Part shown: positions 25,633-36,357 of the stretch, in pieces
How the letters are laid out: each line of letters begins with the position of its first letter
How positions within the stretch are numbered: the first letter of the stretch is position 1
From: Sphingobium estronivorans
Lineage (GTDB): Bacteria; Pseudomonadota; Alphaproteobacteria; Sphingomonadales; Sphingomonadaceae
Reading direction: 5' to 3'
DNA length: 64,000 nt
Assembly (NCBI RefSeq): GCF_008692605.1
Contig: NZ_LFCT01000011.1
Location: 1 to 64,000 of the forward strand
Notes under the pieces: generated by a model
What the model was told of the DNA's origin: nothing
The model's database searches: none
What the model saw: only the letters and a program-made list of their open reading frames with translations
Made by a program: the position numbers and the translations under genes

Positions 25633-26011
25633 ATCAGCACGCCGGTCGATGCCCCGATCGCTGAACCTGCTGGGTCCGGCTGTAACCGCCAGATGCGTAT
25701 TGGTCGGGGCAGCCGGACCCAAAAATCATGCCATGCGCATGGCATGATGCTGCCGTCTCCCCGAGCAACGGCAACGGGTCGATCATAACCCATTGCGCCG
25801 GTTCCCGCATCTGCGATTCAGGGCGAGGGCCGTCGCCCGAAGGAAGTTGCCCGAAGGAACAGCCCGTCCCTTCCGCATTGGTTATCGGGCTGAAATCTGC
25901 TATTCCTGATGCATTGGCACTGGCCAGTCCTGCCGCCCGCCCGCGTGCCCTGGCACCCCGCCTGTCGTCTGGCCGCCCGTGCCCCGAAACGGCTGAGGGA
26001 TGGAGGATGTC
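25633..26011. other. 379-bp intergenic stretch with a perfect palindrome
   Basis: No convincing gene. An open frame across 25728-26075 runs into the next gene in another phase and has no codon bias, so I reject it. The only marked structure is the 24-bp palindrome at 25725-25748. The rest shows nothing I can name. Confidence 0.5.
25725..25748. repeat. Perfect 24-bp palindrome
   Basis: ATCATGCCATGC (25725-25736) followed directly by its exact reverse complement GCATGGCATGAT (25737-25748), no spacer. It lies about 93 bp after fghA. It could be an operator for the YbaK-like gene downstream or a hairpin at the transcript end; no U-tract follows. Confidence 0.6.
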
Positions 26012-26476
26012 ATGGCGATTTCCCCGAAATTGCGCAGCTATATGGATCGCTGCGGGACAAGATTCGACGAGTTGATGCATGAACCCGCCGCCGAAATGGC
26101 GCGGGTGGCGCAGGCCGCCCATATTCCCGGGCGGCAGGTGGCAAAGGCGGTGCTGGTCCAGGCGGGCGACCAATATATGCTGGCCGTTCTGCCGTCCTCC
26201 AAACATGTCAGCTTCAACTTCCTGCAACAATGGCTGGCGCGCGACGTGTCGCTGGCGGAGGAACACACCACCGCCGCGCTCTTCCCCGATTGCGAACTGG
26301 GCGCGATCCCGCCGGTCGGCGCGGCCTATGGTCTCAAGACCATCATCGACGACGACATGCTGAGCGACGACGATGTCTGGTTCGAGGGCGGCGACCACAA
26401 CACGCTGATCCACATGAACGCGGCCAATTGGCGCCGCCTGCAAAAGGGCGCGGGCCATTTCGCCTTCGCGATCTGA
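26012..26476 (+). CDS. YbaK/ProX-type aminoacyl-tRNA deacylase domain protein
   Basis: A 154-aa protein with the YbaK/prolyl-tRNA editing fold: RQVAKAVLVQAGDQYMLAVLP contains the conserved Lys of the editing site, and GAIPPVGAAYGLKTIID fits the later G-x-x-P-x-G loop. Members hydrolyse mischarged aminoacyl-tRNAs in trans, or act as related deacylases. The ATG at 26012 has GGAGG 5 nt upstream; another ATG at 26000 is in frame but has no spacing for its site. Single-gene unit closed by a terminator. Confidence 0.86.
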   Translation: MAISPKLRSYMDRCGTRFDELMHEPAAEMARVAQAAHIPGRQVAKAVLVQAGDQYMLAVLPSSKHVSFNFLQQWLARDVSLAEEHTTAALFPDCELGAIPPVGAAYGLKTIIDDDMLSDDDVWFEGGDHNTLIHMNAANWRRLQKGAGHFAFAI

Positions 26477-26486
26477 GGCCGGAACC

Positions 26487-26522
26487 GAAAATCCTCCCCA
26501 TGGTCCGATAGGGAGGATTTTC
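26487..26522 (+). terminator. Rho-independent terminator
   Basis: GAAAATCCTCCC (26487-26498) and GGGAGGATTTTC (26511-26522) are exact complements with a 12-nt loop; the second arm ends in four T. It closes the YbaK-like gene transcript. Confidence 0.75.
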
Positions 26523-26651
26523 CGCGTCCCTCCCCCTTCGCCCTCATGCAATAAATTTCACACAGTCATCGGAAAAATAACATGAGCCGGACTGTTCACG
26601 CAGCGCCGGGCATCGCCTAAAATCGTCGTTGGAGAAGCCGAAAGGAAATAA

Positions 26652-28868
<2,217 letters not shown>

Positions 28869-28883
28869 ACCGGCGCGACGAGA

Positions 28884-28916
28884 AAAGGGGCCGTCCCTCC
28901 CGGGGGACGGCCCTTT
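28884..28916 (+). terminator. Rho-independent terminator of katG
   Basis: GGGCCGTCCC (28888-28897) pairs with GGGACGGCCC (28904-28913); flanking AAA and TTT extend the stem past a one-base bulge. It lies about 20 bp after the katG stop. Confidence 0.75.
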
Positions 28917-29009
28917 CGCGTCCCTGCCTTTCGACCTACGTCTTTCCGGCCAGTTGAGGTCCCGGCGCGTTCATGCGACAATCCCGCGATTGCCTTGCGG
29001 AGATTCGCC

Positions 29010-29168
29010 ATGCATGATCATCTGAAGGATGCAGCGGACGCGGCTTCCCTTTCGGATGACCAGCTCCGCGCGATCAGCCGCAGGATGCGCGACCCCGCCC
29101 ACCCGACCGATTTCGAACAGGCCGTGCTGGACGAGATGAACCGGCGGCACTTGCAGCCGATACACTAA
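29010..29168 (+). CDS. Small hypothetical protein (52 aa)
   Basis: A 52-codon frame starting at ATG 29010 with GCGGAGA a few bases upstream. The product is soluble and mostly helical: SLSDDQLRAISRRMRDPAH, then TDFEQAVLDEMNRRHL. Codon use (GC-rich third positions) matches its neighbours. Family not recognised. Its TAA stop is followed at once by the 69-bp dispersed repeat. It is too short for most gene finders, so it could be missed. Confidence 0.55.
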   Translation: MHDHLKDAADAASLSDDQLRAISRRMRDPAHPTDFEQAVLDEMNRRHLQPIH

Positions 29169-29237
29169 CACCTTCGCGCTCGGTCTTTGACCGTTCACAA
29201 GTGGGTTTCGCTCAGGCGCCGCGCGGGCTTTACCAAG
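29169..29237 (+). repeat. Dispersed 69-bp intergenic repeat, copy 1
   Basis: 63 of 69 bases match the reverse complement of 46058-46126; the last 38 bases are identical in both. It begins with the base right after the stop codon of the 52-aa gene and carries a small stem-loop (CGGTC TTT GACCG) near its start. After this copy a CGATGAGT/ACTCATCG hairpin (29241-29259) is present, then GTATGA, which directly follows copy 2; the hairpin therefore looks like an insertion of about 29 bp relative to copy 2. Confidence 0.8.
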
Positions 29238-29322
29238 ATTCGATGAGTCAAACTCATCGCGCCTTGGTATGACCCCCTGCCCCGCCGTCCACCAACCGCA
29301 TTGCCTTTGGGAGCCTTTTGCC

Positions 29323-29970
29323 ATGATTCCCACGATCACCGCCTTTGAACGATCCCCCGACCGCGGCCAGGGACTGGCGCGCGACATGCGCGTGCGCTGG
29401 GCGCTGGAAGAGGTCGGGCAGCCCTGCGACGTGCGCCTTCTCTCGTTCGAGGCGATGAAGCAGCCCGCCCACCTCGCGCGCCATCCGTTCGGGCAGATCC
29501 CGACCTACGAGGAGGACGGCCTCGTCCTGTTCGAATCGGGCGCGATCCTGCTCCACATCGCGGAACGGCATCCCGGCCTGTTGCCGGACGACGCCGCCGC
29601 CCGGGCGCGCGCCATCGCCTGGATGTTCGCCGCGCTCAACACGGTGGAGCCGCCGATCTTCGAACGCACCATGGCCATCGTCATCGAAAGCGAAAAGCCC
29701 TGGCATGCGGAGCGTCTGGCCATGCTGGAGGACCGCATCCGCGTCCGGCTGGATCAGCTGTCCGCCTGGCTGGGCGAGGCCGACTGGCTCGACGGGGCAT
29801 TCAGTGCCGGCGACCTGCTGATGGTCACGGTGCTGCGCAGGCTCGGCAGTTCGCATATGCTCGACGCCTATCCCGCCCTTTCCGCCTATGTCGCCCGGGG
29901 CGAGGCGCGGCCTGCCTATCGGCGGGCGTTCGACGCGCAGAGGGCGGTCTTCACCGCCGCCTCCACTTGA
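29323..29970 (+). CDS. Glutathione S-transferase family protein
   Basis: A 215-aa GST. Residues 1-80 form the thioredoxin-like domain with GQIPTYEEDG (cis-Pro loop) and LFESGAIL (glutathione gamma-Glu binding, Glu-Ser), followed by the all-helical domain with FSAGDLLMVTVLRR. The first strand lacks the usual Ser/Cys/Tyr at the active-site place in an obvious way (TAFERSPDRG), so the catalytic residue is not assigned. ATG at 29323 with TGGGAG upstream. A second GST follows after 58 bp, so both are likely one unit. Substrate unknown. Confidence 0.92.
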   Translation: MIPTITAFERSPDRGQGLARDMRVRWALEEVGQPCDVRLLSFEAMKQPAHLARHPFGQIPTYEEDGLVLFESGAILLHIAERHPGLLPDDAAARARAIAWMFAALNTVEPPIFERTMAIVIESEKPWHAERLAMLEDRIRVRLDQLSAWLGEADWLDGAFSAGDLLMVTVLRRLGSSHMLDAYPALSAYVARGEARPAYRRAFDAQRAVFTAAST

Positions 29971-30028
29971 CCGGATCGAAAAAGGATACCATTGGTATCT
30001 AATAAACCATCCCTCCTGGAGGCATCTC

Positions 30029-30634
30029 ATGCAACTTTACTGGTATCCCGGTTCCTGTTCGCTTGCTCCCCACATCGTCCTGCACGCCATCGGCGCCGAA
30101 TTCGACCCGGTAAAGGTCGACCTGTTCACCAAGACGCTGGAAAATGGCGAAAGCTATCTGGCGATCAATCCGCACGGCGCATTGCCCGCGCTGGGGATGG
30201 ACAATGGCGAAGTGCTCACCGAAGCGGCGGTCATCCTGCAATATCTGGCCGATCTCAAACCCGAAGCCGAACTGGTCGCGCCCGCCGGCAGCCTGGAACG
30301 CTATCGGCAGCAGGAATCGCTGAACTATCTGGCCTCCGACATACACAAAGCCTTTTCCATCCTGGTCAATCCCACCGCGCCCGACGATTTCAAGGCGACG
30401 ATCCGCAGCCAGTTGACCGATCGCCTGGCGCAGATCGACGCCGGACTCCAGCACGAGGATTATCTATGCGGCGGCCGCTTCTCGATCGCCGACTGCTACC
30501 TGTTCGTCATCACCAACTGGTCAGCCTATGCCGCGGTGGACCTTAGCCCGTTTCAGGCGCTCAACCGGTATCGGGAGAGGATCGGCTCTATGGCGGCGGT
30601 GCAGGCCGCGATGAAGGCGGAAGGGCTGATCTGA
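30029..30634 (+). CDS. Beta-class-like glutathione S-transferase
   Basis: A 201-aa GST. The N-terminal WYPGSCSLAPHI holds the Cys of bacterial beta-class GSTs at residue 9-10; HGALPALGMDNGEVLTEAAVI covers the cis-Pro loop and the Glu-Ala pair contacting glutathione. The helical domain includes FSIADCYLFVI. ATG at 30029 is preceded by CTGGAGG. Sphingomonads use such enzymes in dehalogenation or ether cleavage as well as detoxification, so a catabolic role is possible but not shown. Confidence 0.93.
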   Translation: MQLYWYPGSCSLAPHIVLHAIGAEFDPVKVDLFTKTLENGESYLAINPHGALPALGMDNGEVLTEAAVILQYLADLKPEAELVAPAGSLERYRQQESLNYLASDIHKAFSILVNPTAPDDFKATIRSQLTDRLAQIDAGLQHEDYLCGGRFSIADCYLFVITNWSAYAAVDLSPFQALNRYRERIGSMAAVQAAMKAEGLI

Positions 30635-30654
30635 AGCGCCTCTGGGGCGGGTGT

Positions 30655-31962
30655 TCAGCCGAACCGCGCATAGCCGTTCAGGAACACCTGCACCGCCCTG
30701 GCGACCATGCGGCTTTGCTCGGCCGCCTTGGGGCGGATCGGCAGCGCCAGGAATTTGTTGGCGTTCGTCAGCAACGTGATGAATTGCAGCGCGAGATAAT
30801 CAATGGCCTCGCCACTGACGGCTTGGCATTCCGGGACATCGGACAGGCAGGCCCGGATGTCCCGCACCGTGCCGTTTTCAGACCGGCGGAAAACGGTGAG
30901 GGCAAGGTCAGGGAAGCGCGGCGCTTCCCGGATCATCAGCCGGTACAGGTCGATACTCGCACCGTCCACGAAATTGGCGAGCGCGCGCGCCCCTATCGCC
31001 GTCAGCCTGTCGGCCAGGGCCAATGTGGAAACAGCCAGCGGTGCGGTGTCGGCATAAAGAGCGCGGGACAGGCGATCGACAGTCGCGATGAACAGATCGT
31101 CCTTGCCGGCGAAATGTCGGTAGATCGTCATCTTGCCGATCCCGGCCGCCGCCGCGATCCGTTCGATGGCGGCGCCCCCGGCCCCTTGCGCGGCGAATTC
31201 GATCTCCGCCGCCTTTTGCAGCCGGTCCCGCCGCTCCGGCGCGAGAGGCCGGCTCCGCTCCGGCACCAGCGGCTGGAAAATATCGTCGCCGGCCAGAAAG
31301 GGCTGCGGCACGCGGGCGCGGGCCGAGGGCAGCGCGCACAATCCCTTATACCCCCCCAGAAAGAAGTGGCTCGTCCATTCCGCCAGGATGGGACGATGGT
31401 GCGCGGCAAGCGCCGGCCAGCCCATCAGATGGGCGGTGCCGTTGACGGCCATCAATGCCAGATCGCTCGCGGCGGTGGGCACGTCGTCGCACACCACCAT
31501 GCCGTCGCGGACAAGCTGGCCGAGATAGCGGGCGGGCCATATCAGGGAGTCGCGAAAGGAATCCCGGATCGAAGCCGCTGTGTCGGGCGCCAGCGATCCG
31601 GTTTCGATGCTGGCCCGGTAAAGCCCGATCCGATCCGGCGTGACGTAAGAATGATAGGTCCACCGCACATAATTGCCGATGGCCTCGGCCGGGCTTTGCC
31701 CTTCCGCATCGCGCGGCTCATAGATTTTTGGCCCGCCGCGCATCCCGTATCCGACCGCGCAGCGGAACAGATCGACCTTGTCATCGAAATATTTGTAGAT
31801 GGTCTTCTTGCTCACCTTTGCCCGGGCGGCAATGGCATCGATGCTGGTCGCCCCCAGGCCGTTGCCGATGAACATCGGGATGGCGCACATCATGATGTGG
31901 TCGCGCACCGCTTCAGATTCTCGGGCCGGCGGGACGGGTCCGGTCATGGCGTGCTGTGTCAT
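30655..31962 (-). CDS. Tandem (double) TetR-type transcriptional regulator
   Basis: A 435-aa protein, about twice the length of a TetR regulator, holding two TetR N-terminal DNA-binding domains in one chain. Unit 1 (about residues 18-70) reads SIDAIAARAKVSKKTIYKYFDDKVDLF; unit 2 (about 245-295) reads AIERIAAAAGIGKMTIYRHFAGKDDLF. Each is followed by a helical ligand-type region. The reading frame is continuous, so this is a fusion and not two genes. A single chain could act as a built-in dimer. The start is uncertain: ATG at 31962 or 31947, neither with a clear ribosome site. A similarly built protein lies at 38824-40068. Confidence 0.88.
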   Translation of the reverse strand: MTQHAMTGPVPPARESEAVRDHIMMCAIPMFIGNGLGATSIDAIAARAKVSKKTIYKYFDDKVDLFRCAVGYGMRGGPKIYEPRDAEGQSPAEAIGNYVRWTYHSYVTPDRIGLYRASIETGSLAPDTAASIRDSFRDSLIWPARYLGQLVRDGMVVCDDVPTAASDLALMAVNGTAHLMGWPALAAHHRPILAEWTSHFFLGGYKGLCALPSARARVPQPFLAGDDIFQPLVPERSRPLAPERRDRLQKAAEIEFAAQGAGGAAIERIAAAAGIGKMTIYRHFAGKDDLFIATVDRLSRALYADTAPLAVSTLALADRLTAIGARALANFVDGASIDLYRLMIREAPRFPDLALTVFRRSENGTVRDIRACLSDVPECQAVSGEAIDYLALQFITLLTNANKFLALPIRPKAAEQSRMVARAVQVFLNGYARFG

Positions 31963-32128
31963 GAGGCCGGAATAGGCCCAACGGCCTCCCTGACCAACCC
32001 CCTTTCTCCCTGAGCAATCGATAGCTGCTCGATGATCGAGTGCCGGCAGATCGACGATCCGTTCAGGCGTCGTCTGACACGTCCCTAAAATACCCTTCGC
32101 CGCAGGAGCGCGTCACCATCCGCAAGTT

Positions 32129-34525
32129 TCAGGGCAACGCATAGGCGACCAATTCATCGCTCACGGGCGTCTCCATGAAATGGTGGCCGCCCGCCATCAT
32201 CGCCAGATATTGCCTGCCGCCCTGGCTGTAGGTCATGGGCGTCGCCTGCCCGCCGCCCGGCAGCGTGTCGGTCCACAAGGTCTTGCCGGAACGCAGATCG
32301 ACGGCGCGGATCAGATTGTCGGTGGCCGCGGCGATGAAGATGAGGCCGCTCTTCGTCACCACCGCGCCGCCATTATTGGGAGTGCCGATGGTCAGCGGCA
32401 GCATCGACGGGATACCGAACGGGCCGTTGGTGCGCGCCGTGCCGAACGGACGGTCCCAGATCGTCCGGCCGGTCGCCAGGTCGATGGCGCGGATTCCGCC
32501 ATAGGGCGGCTCTTTGCAGAGCATCCCCGTGAATTTGAGCCGCCATCCGGCATTGACGTCGATCGCATAGGGAGTGTGCGCCTGCGGATCGCCCGCGCCC
32601 TCCGCCCCGCCGATCCGTCCGCGCGCCTGATCGCGCGGCGCCCAGCCGAGCCGGTCCGCCTCGGCACGCGGGACCAGCCGGACATAGTTGGGCATGTCGT
32701 TATAATTGGCGACGATCACCCCCCGCACCGGATCGACGGCCACGCCGCCCCAGTCGGTGCCGCCATTATAACCCGGATATTCGATGGACCGCCGGTCCGA
32801 TTCGGGCGGCGTGTAGAAACCCTTGTAGCTGGCGCGCCGGAACTGGATGCGGCAGATCATCTGGTCGATGGGCGACATCCCCCACATGTCGCGCTCCGTC
32901 AGATCGGCCTTGCGCAGGCTGTGATAGAGCGAGACGCGCTGCAACGGCGCCCGCTGCTGCGGTTCGACGCCGCCGCCCGGCACCCGGATCTGGCCCACGG
33001 GGGTCAGCGGCTGGCCGGTGCGCCGGTCGAGAATATAAATGTCGCCCTGCTTGCTGGGCAGCACCAGCGCGGGCACCGCGCCGTTGCGGCTGGGAAAGTC
33101 CACCAGCGTGGCCTGCGCGCCGAAATCATAGTCCCACACGTCCATGCGCACCGCCTGGAAGGACCAGCGGGGCTTGCCGGTCGCCACGTCGATGGCGACC
33201 AGCGAGGTCGCATAGCGGTTCTCCTGCGGTCGGCGCAGGCTGCTGTAATAATCCGCCGCCGCATTGCCCATCGGCAGATAGACGAGCCCCAGCTGCTCGT
33301 CGCCCGAAGCGATGGTCCACATATTGGGCGTGCCCCGCGCATAGGTCTGCCCGGCGGGCGGAGGACCGCTGCGTTCGGGATGCATCATGTCCCACGCCCA
33401 GCGCATCTCTCCCGTTACCGCGTCATAGGCCTGAATCACGCCGGATGGGGCCCAGCGATCCTGTCCGTCCAGCACCTGATGCCCGGTGACGATGACCCCG
33501 CGCACGATGGTCGGCGGCGAGTTGATCGACACGAAGCCGGGCGGCACGGCCCCCATGCCGTCCGTGATGCGAACCTGACCGTTCTTGCCGAACCCGCTAC
33601 AAATCCGGCCCGTGCGGGCATCCAGCGCGACGATCCGCGCGTCCAGCGTGCCCAGGATGATCCGCTGCGCGCACGGCGCCTCCGCCGCCGCTCCGGGCAC
33701 GCTGTAATAGCTGACGCCCCGGCACGCGGCGGTATAGGGAATGGCATCGTCCTTCACGCCCGGATCGAAGCGCCATTTCTGCCGGCCCGTGGCAGGATCG
33801 AGCGCCAGCACGATGCTCTTGGGGGTGCAGAGATAGAGCGTGTCGCCGATCTTGAGCGGGGTCGTCTCCGCGCCATAGGTGTTGCGGATTTGGGCAGAGG
33901 TCGGCAGATCGCCAGTGTGGATGGCCCAGACCCGCTTCAGCCCGCCGACATTGGCGGGGGTGATCTGCGCCAGCGGCGAATAGCGCCGCGCGCTGTACGT
34001 CCCGCCATAGGCGGGCCAGTCCTCGCCCGCCGCGGCCAGCGAAGGATCGGTCATCGCATAGCGGTCGCCGGGCAGTTGCGCCTGGACCGCTGGAATATAA
34101 TGGCCCGCGATGCTCCAGCCGAAAAGGATCGCCACGACCAGCACGGCGGCCACGCCGACACCCGCTCCCCGCCAGCGCAGGCGCGACTGCGCCATCGTCG
34201 GCAGGACCAGCAGCAGCGCGATCAGCAGCACGAGCGGCGCGACAAGGCGCGGCACCAGTGCCCAAGGGCGCAGACCCACTTCCCACAGCGCCCAGAGGAA
34301 AGTGACGACGAAGACCGCGCCATAGAGCCAGGCTCCTGCGACGCGGCCCCGCATCAGCAGCCATCCCGCCACGACCATCGCAATGCCCGTCAGCAGATAA
34401 TAGGCCGACCCCCCTTCGATCAGCAGCCACGCGCCGCCGATCGCGAGAACCAGACCGATCAACAGGATGAGCAGACCCAGGATGAAGGCGGCTATGCTCC
34501 CGCCCATGACATTCTTCAAATTCAT
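32129..34525 (-). CDS. Membrane-bound PQQ-dependent dehydrogenase (glucose/quinate/alcohol type)
   Basis: A 798-aa quinoprotein. The first ~150 residues form about five membrane helices as in membrane glucose dehydrogenase (Gcd) and quinate dehydrogenase; the rest is an eight-bladed propeller facing the periplasm, with repeats such as WPAYGGTYSARRYSPL, LDPATGRQKWRF, AYDAVTGEMRWAW, IDVATGKPRWSF and IDLATGRTIWDR. It would pass electrons to ubiquinone. The ATG at 34525 is chosen: TGGGA is just upstream and it begins the first membrane helix; the longer frame starts with TTG. The actual polyol, alcohol or aldehyde substrate is unknown. It is divergent from the BVMO at 34723. Confidence 0.93.
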   Translation of the reverse strand: MNLKNVMGGSIAAFILGLLILLIGLVLAIGGAWLLIEGGSAYYLLTGIAMVVAGWLLMRGRVAGAWLYGAVFVVTFLWALWEVGLRPWALVPRLVAPLVLLIALLLVLPTMAQSRLRWRGAGVGVAAVLVVAILFGWSIAGHYIPAVQAQLPGDRYAMTDPSLAAAGEDWPAYGGTYSARRYSPLAQITPANVGGLKRVWAIHTGDLPTSAQIRNTYGAETTPLKIGDTLYLCTPKSIVLALDPATGRQKWRFDPGVKDDAIPYTAACRGVSYYSVPGAAAEAPCAQRIILGTLDARIVALDARTGRICSGFGKNGQVRITDGMGAVPPGFVSINSPPTIVRGVIVTGHQVLDGQDRWAPSGVIQAYDAVTGEMRWAWDMMHPERSGPPPAGQTYARGTPNMWTIASGDEQLGLVYLPMGNAAADYYSSLRRPQENRYATSLVAIDVATGKPRWSFQAVRMDVWDYDFGAQATLVDFPSRNGAVPALVLPSKQGDIYILDRRTGQPLTPVGQIRVPGGGVEPQQRAPLQRVSLYHSLRKADLTERDMWGMSPIDQMICRIQFRRASYKGFYTPPESDRRSIEYPGYNGGTDWGGVAVDPVRGVIVANYNDMPNYVRLVPRAEADRLGWAPRDQARGRIGGAEGAGDPQAHTPYAIDVNAGWRLKFTGMLCKEPPYGGIRAIDLATGRTIWDRPFGTARTNGPFGIPSMLPLTIGTPNNGGAVVTKSGLIFIAAATDNLIRAVDLRSGKTLWTDTLPGGGQATPMTYSQGGRQYLAMMAGGHHFMETPVSDELVAYALP

Positions 34526-34722
34526 GGAAAAATCCCATGCCTGCCGCTGCCTGGCGTTCAAATGCCCCAGCCGCTTTTTCGTTCCCTGTCGGCAACGATG
34601 GGCGGGTGCGCAGGGATCGGATCGGGCGCCGGAATCCCACCACCGGACAGTAATCCAATTGGATGATGCATGATTCGCGGCCCGAAGTAGATTCCATCAT
34701 CGACGATCATCAGGAGAGTGCA

Positions 34723-36222
34723 TTGACTATTTCCCACGAACGCGAACGCCTTCGCTATGCCGTGATCGGCGCTGGCATGGCGGGCCTTCTGGCCGGCATC
34801 AAGCTGAAGGAAGCCGGCGAGGATTTCACCGTCTATGAAAAGGCCGACCGGCTGGGCGGCACCTGGCGCGACAACCGCTATCCGGGGCTGACCTGCGACG
34901 TGCCTGCCCATGCCTATACCTATAGCTTCGCACCCCATGCCGAATGGGAAGCCTATTATGCCAAGGGCGAGGAAATTCGGAACTATTTCGAACTCACCGC
35001 CACCAAGCATGGCATCATACCGCATATCCGCTTCGACAGCGAAGTCGTGTCCTGCATCTGGGGCGATGACGAGGGCTGCTGGACATTGGGCCTTCCGACC
35101 GGAGAGCAGGTGAAGGCGGACGTCGTCATTGCGGCGTCGGGCGTGCTGCATCATCCCCGCATGCCCGACATTGAGGGCATCGACAGCTTCGCGGGCCGGA
35201 TCTTCCACAGCGCCCGCTGGGAAGACGACGCCCCGGTCGACGGCGTGCGCGTCGGCGTGATCGGCAATGGCTCGACCGGCGTTCAGATCATCACCGCGTT
35301 GCATGACCGCGCCGACAATCTGGTGCATTTCCAGCGTTCGCCGCAATGGATCATGCCTGTCCCCTATTTCCGTTACAGCGAAGAGGAACGGGAGGCATTC
35401 CGGCGCGATCCGGCGCTGATCGACGCGATCCGCTATGACGAGGAATATTGGAGCAACATCCACCGCTTCACGCGGGCGATCACCGAAGTCGATGGCCCGG
35501 ACATCGCCATGGTCGAGCAGCTGTGCCTCGACAATCTGGAAAACAGCGTGCGCGATTCCGAACTGAAGGAAAAGCTGCGCCCCGATTACCGCGCCGCCTG
35601 CAAGCGCCTGATCTACTCCTGGTCCTATTATGACGCCGTGCAGCAGCCCAATGTCGTCGTCGAACGGGAAGGCATTGCGCGCATCGAACCCGAAGGCGTC
35701 CGTCTGAAGGACGGCCGGTTGCAGCCGCTGGACACGCTGGTGCTCGCGACCGGCTTCGAGGCGGACCGCTTCATTCGCCCGACCACGGTGCGCGGGCGGA
35801 ACGGGGCGTCGCTGGACGATGCCTGGTCGGTGCGGCCGACCGCCTATTACGCTATCTCGATCCCGGAATTTCCCAATTTCTTCATGCTGAACGGGCCGAC
35901 CAGCCCGGTGGGCAATTTCTCCCTGATCGACATTGCCGAACGCCAGTGGGATTATATCGAGCAGTTGCTCGAACCCCTGCGCCAGAACAAGGCGCAGGCC
36001 GTCGAAGCGAAGGCGGAAGCGCTGGCTGCCTATGACGAACGGCGGATCGAGGCCGCCCGCACGACGATCTTCGGGTCGGGCTGTTCCAGCTGGTATCTCG
36101 ACGCCACCGGCGTCCCGGCCAGCTGGCCCTGGAGCTATGAGGCGTTTGCCGACGCCATGGCCGCGCCGGTCATGGACGATTATGCGCTGACCCCCGCGCT
36201 CGAACCGGCCACTGCGGCCTGA
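34723..36222 (+). CDS. Flavin-containing Baeyer-Villiger-type monooxygenase
   Basis: A 499-aa class B flavoprotein monooxygenase. The FAD motif GAGMAG and the NADP motif GNGSTG flank the Baeyer-Villiger fingerprint FAGRIFHSARWED (F-x-G-x-x-x-H-x-x-x-W-x), and GGTWRDNRYPGLTCDVPA is typical of the BVMO/cyclohexanone monooxygenase group. It would insert oxygen next to a ketone, giving an ester or lactone, using NADPH and O2. The TTG at 34723 follows CAGGAGA with good spacing; the frame stays open to an ATG at 34663 that lacks such a site, so 34663 is an alternative. A bidirectional terminator separates it from the convergent sulfatase. Confidence 0.92.
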   Translation: MTISHERERLRYAVIGAGMAGLLAGIKLKEAGEDFTVYEKADRLGGTWRDNRYPGLTCDVPAHAYTYSFAPHAEWEAYYAKGEEIRNYFELTATKHGIIPHIRFDSEVVSCIWGDDEGCWTLGLPTGEQVKADVVIAASGVLHHPRMPDIEGIDSFAGRIFHSARWEDDAPVDGVRVGVIGNGSTGVQIITALHDRADNLVHFQRSPQWIMPVPYFRYSEEEREAFRRDPALIDAIRYDEEYWSNIHRFTRAITEVDGPDIAMVEQLCLDNLENSVRDSELKEKLRPDYRAACKRLIYSWSYYDAVQQPNVVVEREGIARIEPEGVRLKDGRLQPLDTLVLATGFEADRFIRPTTVRGRNGASLDDAWSVRPTAYYAISIPEFPNFFMLNGPTSPVGNFSLIDIAERQWDYIEQLLEPLRQNKAQAVEAKAEALAAYDERRIEAARTTIFGSGCSSWYLDATGVPASWPWSYEAFADAMAAPVMDDYALTPALEPATAA

Positions 36223-36280
36223 CGATGGGCAGGCGGCGCCGCCCCTGGCAGCGCCGCCCGCCACACAAGGGCGGACAATA

Positions 36281-36319
36281 AAAAGCCGGGCGGGATCCTA
36301 TCGGTCCCGCCCGGCTTTT
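36281..36319. terminator. Strong bidirectional terminator
   Basis: AAAAGCCGGGCGGGA (36281-36295) and TCCCGCCCGGCTTTT (36305-36319) are exact complements with a 9-nt loop, with further A and T at both ends. It ends both the BVMO gene and the convergent sulfatase gene. Confidence 0.9.
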
Positions 36320-36357
36320 TTGCCGGCCCCGCACTGGGGCCGGTACAGGTTTCCCGC

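Noticed and set aside
25728..26075. Possible 115-codon gene across the palindrome
   Set aside because: It overlaps the YbaK-like gene in another frame, has no ribosome site, and its product is low-complexity Ser/Pro/Arg.
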